NCBI GenBank assembly: GCA_934162125.1
Contig: CAKPHU010000005.1
Coordinates: 62,001 to 126,000, forward strand
Origin: an uncultured Bacilli bacterium
GTDB lineage: Bacteria > Bacillota_I > Bacilli_A > RF39 > UBA660
Reading direction: 5' to 3'
DNA length: 64,000 bases
How positions within the stretch are numbered: the first letter of the stretch is position 1; every line of letters starts with the position of its first letter. Positions 59,424 to 64,000 of the stretch are shown here, in pieces. The notes under the pieces are model-generated. The model searched no databases. It worked only from the letters and a program-made list of their open reading frames with translations, and was not told where the DNA came from. A program made the position numbers and the translations under genes.

Positions 59424-61148
59424 ATGAAGTTTGAAGAATGCTTAAATAAATATTTAAAAGAGTTAGATTGCTCTTCTAAAAAACTAGCAAATAAATCCGG
59501 ATTGTCCGAATCAGTTATAAGCAGATATCGTAATGGTTCAAGAGCACCTCAAAAAGAAAGTAAACAAATAAGTAAATTAACTACAGCACTTTTTGATATT
59601 GCACAGGAAAGCGGTAAAAATAATTATACTCTTAATAAAATAATAGAGGATTTTAATTCTACATTATCATGTGATAACTTTGACTATGTGTCATTTAGTA
59701 ATAATATAAATACTTTAATAACATCACTTAACATTAACACTCATGAAATGTCAAAATATATCGTATTTGATGCTTCACATATTTCAAGAATTAGGTATGG
59801 TAAATCTAAGCCATCTAATCCAACAGAATTTTCGAACAAAATATGTTCTTATATTTTTAACAGATATAAAAATCCTGATGATATAAATAAATTAATGACA
59901 ATTATTGGATGCAAAAAAAAAGATTTAACGAATAATAACTTTTATAACACTTTATTCACCTGGCTAACAAGTAAAGCAACACCTGGTAAAAATCAAATTT
60001 CTGACTTTTTAAATAATCTCGATTCATTTAACTTAGATGATTATATAAAAGTAATAAAGTTTGATGAATTAAAAGTTCCAAATGTGCCTTTTTATAAGGC
60101 AAAAACAAGACATTACTATGGACTTGAAGAAATGAAAGAAGGAGAATTGAACTTTTTTAAGGCAACGGTTTTATCTAAATCAAAAGAAGATATTTTTATG
60201 CATAGTTGTATGCCTATGGAAGACATGGCAGAAGACGTTGACTTTGGTAAAAAATGGATGTTTGCAATTGCAATTTGCTTAAAGAAAGGACATCATTTAA
60301 ATATTATTCACAATGTAGACAGACCTTTTAATGAGATGATGTTGGGTCTTGAGAGTTGGATTCCAATTTATATGACTGGACAAATATCACCATATTATTT
60401 AAAAGACTTAAAAGCTGAAGTATATAATCACCTCGATTATGTTTCTGATACTGTTGCATTAACAGGAGAGTGTATTAAAGGCTTCCACGATAAAGGAATG
60501 TACTATTTAACAACTAATAAAACAGAAGTAAAATATTATAAAGAAAAAAGTAATCTACTTCTTAAAAAAGCTAAGCCATTAATGGAGATTTATAGAGAAA
60601 ATAATATGAAAGAATATGAATTGTTTTTAAAAAAAGATAAAAATATACTTTTAGATAGAAAAAGATATCTTTCATCACTACCTTTATTTACTATTTCAGA
60701 CAAATTACTAATTAAAATCTTAGATAGAAATAAAATATCAAAAGTTGATATTGAAAAAATAATTAAATATAAAACTGAAGAATTAAAATATATGAAGCAT
60801 ATTCTTAAAAACAGTAAAGTAAGTGATTACATTTACGTAATTAAAGAAAACGAATTTAGTGATGATATTCCTTTACTTTGCTTAAACAATTTATTTTACA
60901 ACAAGAAAATAAACTATACTTACGAAGAATATATGGAACATTTAGCACTTACTAACAAATATTCAGAAAAAGTAGGCAATTATGATATAAATTATACAAA
61001 TAATAAAACATTTAAAAATATAACTATAACTATTTTAAAAAGCAACTATGTAATTATTTCAAAAAATTCTAATCCAACAATACATTTTGTTATTAAACAT
61101 CCAAAATTAATTGAATCTATTGAAAATTTCAGCCCTATTGTGATTTAA
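59424..61148 (+). CDS. Large regulator with two HTH units and a long uncharacterised C-terminus
   Basis: 574 aa. An XRE-like HTH lies at residues 10-42 (SSKKLANKSGLSESVISRYRNGSRAP), and a second HTH-like unit at about residues 100-140 (TSLNINTHEMSKYIVFDASHISRIRYGKSKPSNPTE). The remaining 430 residues are soluble and mixed alpha/beta, with a conserved-looking centre KKWMFAIAICLKKGHHLNIIHNVDRPFNEMMLGLESWIPIYMTG (about 275-320). I recognise proteins of this form from Clostridia but not their function. The 'HxxHN...R' pattern might be a catalytic or binding site. It has GAGGAATGA before the ATG and a divergent promoter. Confidence 0.65.
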   Translation: MKFEECLNKYLKELDCSSKKLANKSGLSESVISRYRNGSRAPQKESKQISKLTTALFDIAQESGKNNYTLNKIIEDFNSTLSCDNFDYVSFSNNINTLITSLNINTHEMSKYIVFDASHISRIRYGKSKPSNPTEFSNKICSYIFNRYKNPDDINKLMTIIGCKKKDLTNNNFYNTLFTWLTSKATPGKNQISDFLNNLDSFNLDDYIKVIKFDELKVPNVPFYKAKTRHYYGLEEMKEGELNFFKATVLSKSKEDIFMHSCMPMEDMAEDVDFGKKWMFAIAICLKKGHHLNIIHNVDRPFNEMMLGLESWIPIYMTGQISPYYLKDLKAEVYNHLDYVSDTVALTGECIKGFHDKGMYYLTTNKTEVKYYKEKSNLLLKKAKPLMEIYRENNMKEYELFLKKDKNILLDRKRYLSSLPLFTISDKLLIKILDRNKISKVDIEKIIKYKTEELKYMKHILKNSKVSDYIYVIKENEFSDDIPLLCLNNLFYNKKINYTYEEYMEHLALTNKYSEKVGNYDINYTNNKTFKNITITILKSNYVIISKNSNPTIHFVIKHPKLIESIENFSPIVI

Positions 61149-61344
61149 TATGCAAATTGATATTTTAGTAATCTTTTAGACTTTTAGAGCACTTTTGCTC
61201 ATTAATTAAGTTAATTGTGCTTTTTAAATATAGTAATTCAGAGATGCTTAAAATCTGTTTTGAATATAGAAAAAAGGAAACCTATAGTTTCCTTTTGTGT
61301 GTATGATTTCATAAATTATTTAGTTTTTCTATAATATATAAGTT
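61149..61344. other. Intergenic gap between converging genes
   Basis: 196 bases without a gene. The only clear feature is the hairpin at 61272-61296. An A/T-rich inverted repeat at about 61185-61220 (AGCACTTTTGCTC..GTGCTTTTT) may be a second stop signal for the plus-strand regulator gene. Confidence 0.5.
61272..61296. terminator. Bidirectional terminator
   Basis: AAAAGGAAAC and GTTTCCTTTT form a 10-bp perfect stem with a 5-base loop, between converging genes. Confidence 0.85.
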
Positions 61345-61908
61345 TTAATATCTTAATACGTCTTTTGCGGAATCGTATTGTCTTTTAACAAGTACTTTTC
61401 CTTTTGAAGACATTTTATTATAACTTCTATCAAGCTTATCCATAACAAATTTGCTTCCATCATCAATTGATAGTTTTTTCTCTCTATAAACCATGCTTAA
61501 TAATGAAGGAATACTATAAAAGTGTGCCATTGCATCTGAATCAGCTATACATATTTCTTCTGGTGTTGTTTTTTCTGCTAATCTACTTCCACGATGATTT
61601 AAAATACATTTTTTAATTAGTGCAATTTTATCTTCTGGATATTCTTCTTTTAATAAAAGTTCTTCTGCTATTTGGGCACCTATTATATGATGATCCTCTG
61701 TATAGCTTACATCAGTAACACTTGCTATATCATGAAAAAGTGCTGCTAAAGATACTATTTCTACACTGGCTTCATATTCATTTGCATATTTTTTAGCAAG
61801 TTTATATACAATTTTTATATGGTGATCCCAAGCACCTATCCCATAGGCATTCGTTGGAAGTTCACATCTGTGTTTTACTTCATTATATATTATTTCTTCT
61901 GTTGTCAA
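61345..61908 (-). CDS. HD-domain phosphohydrolase
   Basis: 187 aa from a TTG at 61908, six bases after GAGGTG; a GTG at 61917 would lie on the ribosome site. The HD motif set is complete: WDHHIKIVYKLA, LAALFHDIAS (the HD pair), EDHHIIGAQIAEELL and CIADSDAMAHFYSIP (D). It resembles the YedJ/predicted-HD group acting on nucleotides. It follows the peptidase E-like gene with about ten bases between them, so is probably co-transcribed. Confidence 0.85.
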   Translation of the reverse strand: MTTEEIIYNEVKHRCELPTNAYGIGAWDHHIKIVYKLAKKYANEYEASVEIVSLAALFHDIASVTDVSYTEDHHIIGAQIAEELLLKEEYPEDKIALIKKCILNHRGSRLAEKTTPEEICIADSDAMAHFYSIPSLLSMVYREKKLSIDDGSKFVMDKLDRSYNKMSSKGKVLVKRQYDSAKDVLRY

Positions 61909-61918
61909 GTAAATCACC

Positions 61919-62665
61919 TCATTGTTGTCTACTATTATAACATAACTTTTTTATATTAGCATTTTCTTTTAAGTCTATTTCTTGTAATTCTCCATTTTTA
62001 AAGAAATAAAATGGTCTATTACCTAGTACTTCTAATTCATCATCATTAACAAAAATAGCATCTTCTTCTGGTATAGCTATAACGTTACTATTTACCACAG
62101 AAAATTCTTTTATTGCGTTAGTAAAAGTGTTTATTCTATTAAGATTTTCTTCTTCTGATAATTTTGATTTTTTATTTGTATAGTGGGGAAATATTGATAT
62201 ACCTTTCATTACATCAAACCCTTTAGTATCATCTAGCTTTACATCATTAGGATCCATTGTAGAAATTATATTAATATCATATCCAAATATAACAGCTCCG
62301 GCACTTCCGCCTATAACTATTCCTCCGTTATTTATGAATTTTTCAATTTTTTCAAAAGCACCACTATCTTTAATTCCTTTTAATAGCTTGTACGTATTTC
62401 CGCCGCCTATAAATAATGCACAATATTTACTATAGTCTTTTTCAGCTAATTCTTCAAAACTTCTAACCATATCTATTCCGACTAATTGGACTTGAGCTAA
62501 TTCTCCACATATCCATTCGTAACAACTATCATATGAATGATCACTTTCATCCATAGCTAATGGAATATATAATAGTGGTTTACTATGGTCTATAATTTCA
62601 TTTAACTTTTTATTTGCAAAATGATTTTGTTCTCCAGATCCTCCACCACATAATATTAATTTCAT
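61919..62665 (-). CDS. Peptidase E-like serine peptidase (S51)
   Basis: 248 aa of the S51 family. The nucleophile is S121 in VIGGSAGAVI, preceded by the strand LFIGGGNTYKLL; a candidate catalytic His lies in IFPHYTNKK. S51 enzymes cleave aspartyl dipeptides or cyanophycin. The glycine-rich N-terminus (LILCGGGSGEQ) is typical of the Type 1 peptidase-like group in Firmicutes. GGAGTTGA precedes the ATG. Confidence 0.88.
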   Translation of the reverse strand: MKLILCGGGSGEQNHFANKKLNEIIDHSKPLLYIPLAMDESDHSYDSCYEWICGELAQVQLVGIDMVRSFEELAEKDYSKYCALFIGGGNTYKLLKGIKDSGAFEKIEKFINNGGIVIGGSAGAVIFGYDINIISTMDPNDVKLDDTKGFDVMKGISIFPHYTNKKSKLSEEENLNRINTFTNAIKEFSVVNSNVIAIPEEDAIFVNDDELEVLGNRPFYFFKNGELQEIDLKENANIKKLCYNSRQQ

Positions 62666-62774
62666 TCTATCAACTCCTATATAAATTATACCATAAACAT
62701 TTAGTATTAATTTTGGCTATTAACACTTATTATAATGTTCTTTTCCTCTTTTTATAAACTTTATATCAAAAAAA

Positions 62775-62801
62775 GAATGCTAACAAAAACTGTTAGCATT
62801 C
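62775..62801 (-). terminator. Terminator after the RhuM region
   Basis: GAATGCTAACA and TGTTAGCATTC make a perfect 11-bp stem with a 5-base loop and U7 tail on the minus strand. Confidence 0.9.
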
Positions 62802-62814
62802 ATACTACTAATTA

Positions 62815-62916
62815 TTATTTTTTTCCAGTTATTCCATAATATCTTCTGATTAATTTGATACCTTTTTCAGTAGTGTTTTGTTCAACATATTTTTCAAATA
62901 TTTCTTTTTGATAAAA
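62815..62916 (-). pseudogene. Gene fragment after the RhuM gene
   Basis: An open frame without a start codon, about 33 codons, ends TAA at 62815. It reads ...YQKEIFEKYVEQNTT EKGIKLIRRYYGITGKK in two parts, a coherent charged helix then a basic end, followed at once by a terminator. The RhuM gene stops just before in another frame. It could be the end of a lost gene or the out-of-frame tail of RhuM. Too short to identify. Confidence 0.4.
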
Positions 62917-62924
62917 TGTATAAT

Positions 62925-63944
62925 TTATTTATTTTCAATTTGCTTTGTTTCACTTAGCAGTCTATCAAAATCTGACACATAATTTTTATCCTGTATAACT
63001 TTATATTTTTCATATTCATTTTCTGCTTTTTGAGTTGCTTGTTTATGTGAAACTTTTCCTTTTCCTTCTAAAACTTTATAATGAAAAACTTTCAAAGCAT
63101 TTTCTACTTCATTTTTCCAATCTTCCATATACATAGTTATACTTCTTTCTGCATTATTTTCAGCAATGTCCAAAAATAAGTTTACTAAACTATTCAAATT
63201 TTTAATTTCTTGTTCGTTCAAATAATTCTTAGCAATAATTACATCAGATTTTAAAATTTTTCCATTAGGTGAGTTTTCCCAAGTAGTAAGTCCCATATTT
63301 TCCTTTTGCGAATCTACTCTGTTATAAACTATTTCAGCAGCAGTGTTTCCAGTAATTGCATAGTGAAATTTATTTTGAATGGTTTTATAAAAAGCTATTG
63401 CAGTGTCACTATTCTTATCGTAATCAATGGAACATTCAGCAAATATATCAGTGATTTTCTGATAAAACATTCTCTCACTTGTACGAATTAATTTAATTCT
63501 TTCAAGTAATCTTTTAAAATACTCTTGATCAGATTTTTTTGCTTTTAAGAATCTTTCATCATTTAATGCAAAACCTTGAACCATATAATCTTTAATTATT
63601 TTATTTGCCCAAGTCCTAAATTTAATTGCTTTCTTAGAATTAACCCTAAATCCAATAGAAATAATCATATCAAGATTATAATACCTAGTATTGTAAGTTT
63701 GCTTACCATCATTACCCATATGTGTAATTTTTGCACATGTGCTATTTTCATCTAGCTCTTCATCTTTATAAATATTGTTAATATGTCTTACAATTCCACT
63801 TCTATCAATATTAAAAAGTGTTGCTAGCGCTTCCGTATTTAGCCATACATCTTCGTTTTCTAATATTACTTCTACTTTTGTATTACCTTCTTCATCATTA
63901 TAAAATAAAATGTTCTTTTCATTCCCAATTAATTTTTTATCCAT
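62925..63944 (-). CDS. RhuM family protein
   Basis: 339 aa from the ATG at 63944, after GAGGGGGG; the longer frame to 63962 includes that site. RhuM-type N-terminus: VEVILENEDVWLNTEALATLFNIDRSGIVRHINNIY (KilA/Bro-N-like DNA-binding start) with DLDMIISIGFRVNSKKAIKFRTWANKIIKDYMVQGF, the signature of the family. The C-terminal half (residues 150-340) is helical, with HYAITGNTAAEIVYNRVDSQKENMGLTTWE resembling the Fic/Doc-like addition. RhuM is named from Salmonella virulence but is mostly found next to restriction or toxin genes. No partner is visible here; the gene starts close to the window's right edge. Confidence 0.88.
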   Translation of the reverse strand: MDKKLIGNEKNILFYNDEEGNTKVEVILENEDVWLNTEALATLFNIDRSGIVRHINNIYKDEELDENSTCAKITHMGNDGKQTYNTRYYNLDMIISIGFRVNSKKAIKFRTWANKIIKDYMVQGFALNDERFLKAKKSDQEYFKRLLERIKLIRTSERMFYQKITDIFAECSIDYDKNSDTAIAFYKTIQNKFHYAITGNTAAEIVYNRVDSQKENMGLTTWENSPNGKILKSDVIIAKNYLNEQEIKNLNSLVNLFLDIAENNAERSITMYMEDWKNEVENALKVFHYKVLEGKGKVSHKQATQKAENEYEKYKVIQDKNYVSDFDRLLSETKQIENK

Positions 63945-64000
63945 ACTTGTCCCCCCTCGCATTTACCATTTTTTTTAGTTAATTTATAATAGATATTATA

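Noticed and set aside
1..64000. CRISPR arrays, tRNA or rRNA genes, and insertion sequences
   Set aside because: No regularly spaced direct repeats, cloverleaf sequences with GTTCRANNC arms, or transposase motifs were noticed. Short degraded elements could have been missed by eye.

Overview
The window is about 64 kb of AT-rich DNA using the standard code (UGA is a stop, and prfB depends on it). It comes from a low-G+C Firmicute (Bacillota). Spo0A, WhiA, YvcK, a CwlO/PcsB-type FtsEX hydrolase partner, a processive-type diacylglycerol glucosyltransferase and strong GGAGG ribosome sites point to the class Bacilli or a nearby gut lineage (RF39/Erysipelotrichales-like). Genus cannot be fixed from sequence alone. 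No rRNA, tRNA, CRISPR array or complete insertion sequence was seen.

Region 1 (1-20.6 kb) is mostly core chromosome, largely on the minus strand: the end of an AAA ATPase, spo0A, a glycolysis/membrane-lipid block (gap, pgk, a small unknown, a flippase-like membrane protein, a GT4 glycosyltransferase, tpiA), a TGS-uridine kinase, clpP (plus strand), whiA-yvcK-lgt-yvlD-like-uvrA, a lone plus-strand glycosyltransferase, a radical SAM/SPASM gene, uvrB and an ATP-grasp gene.

Region 2 (20.6-24 kb) is the first of two WXG100-type loci: four small helical-hairpin proteins around one protein joining an N-terminal helical hairpin, a Ser/Gly/Tyr linker and a phage-tail-lysozyme-like domain. Next to it lies a Cys-His-Asp protease-like gene. 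Region 3 (24-38.8 kb) holds an ABC exporter with its own leader peptide and attenuator, ftsE-ftsX-M23 hydrolase, a membrane-anchored ComEC-like metallo-beta-lactamase protein with 23 perfect GGNT repeats, two tandem YitT proteins, prfB with a classical +1 frameshift, a possible small RNA, a membrane XRE regulator, a uracil-DNA-glycosylase-family protein, a DUF1287 protein and a nucleoside phosphorylase.

Region 4 (38.8-46.7 kb) is accessory metabolism: nitroreductase, a frameshifted small membrane gene, YbaK, a TetR-controlled ABC exporter with two palindromic operators, a ProX-type deacylase, three GNAT acetyltransferases and an LD-carboxypeptidase. Region 5 (46.8-50.5 kb) is the second WXG100-type locus. 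It encodes three hydrolase or cargo-like proteins (NlpC/P60-like, glucosaminidase, and one with an unknown C-terminal domain) and three small WXG100 proteins that parallel those of the first locus. The two loci together look like a type VII-linked set of exported wall hydrolases. No EssC-type ATPase or other secretion core gene is in the window.

Region 6 (50.8-64 kb) is surface and accessory: a prepilin-like leader and BspA-type leucine-rich repeats split by a shift at an A7 tract, an OatA-like acyltransferase with two SGNH domains (the second degenerate), GNATs, a histidine phosphatase, two membrane-anchored unknowns, a two-HTH regulator, an HD hydrolase, a peptidase E-like protein and a RhuM-family protein.
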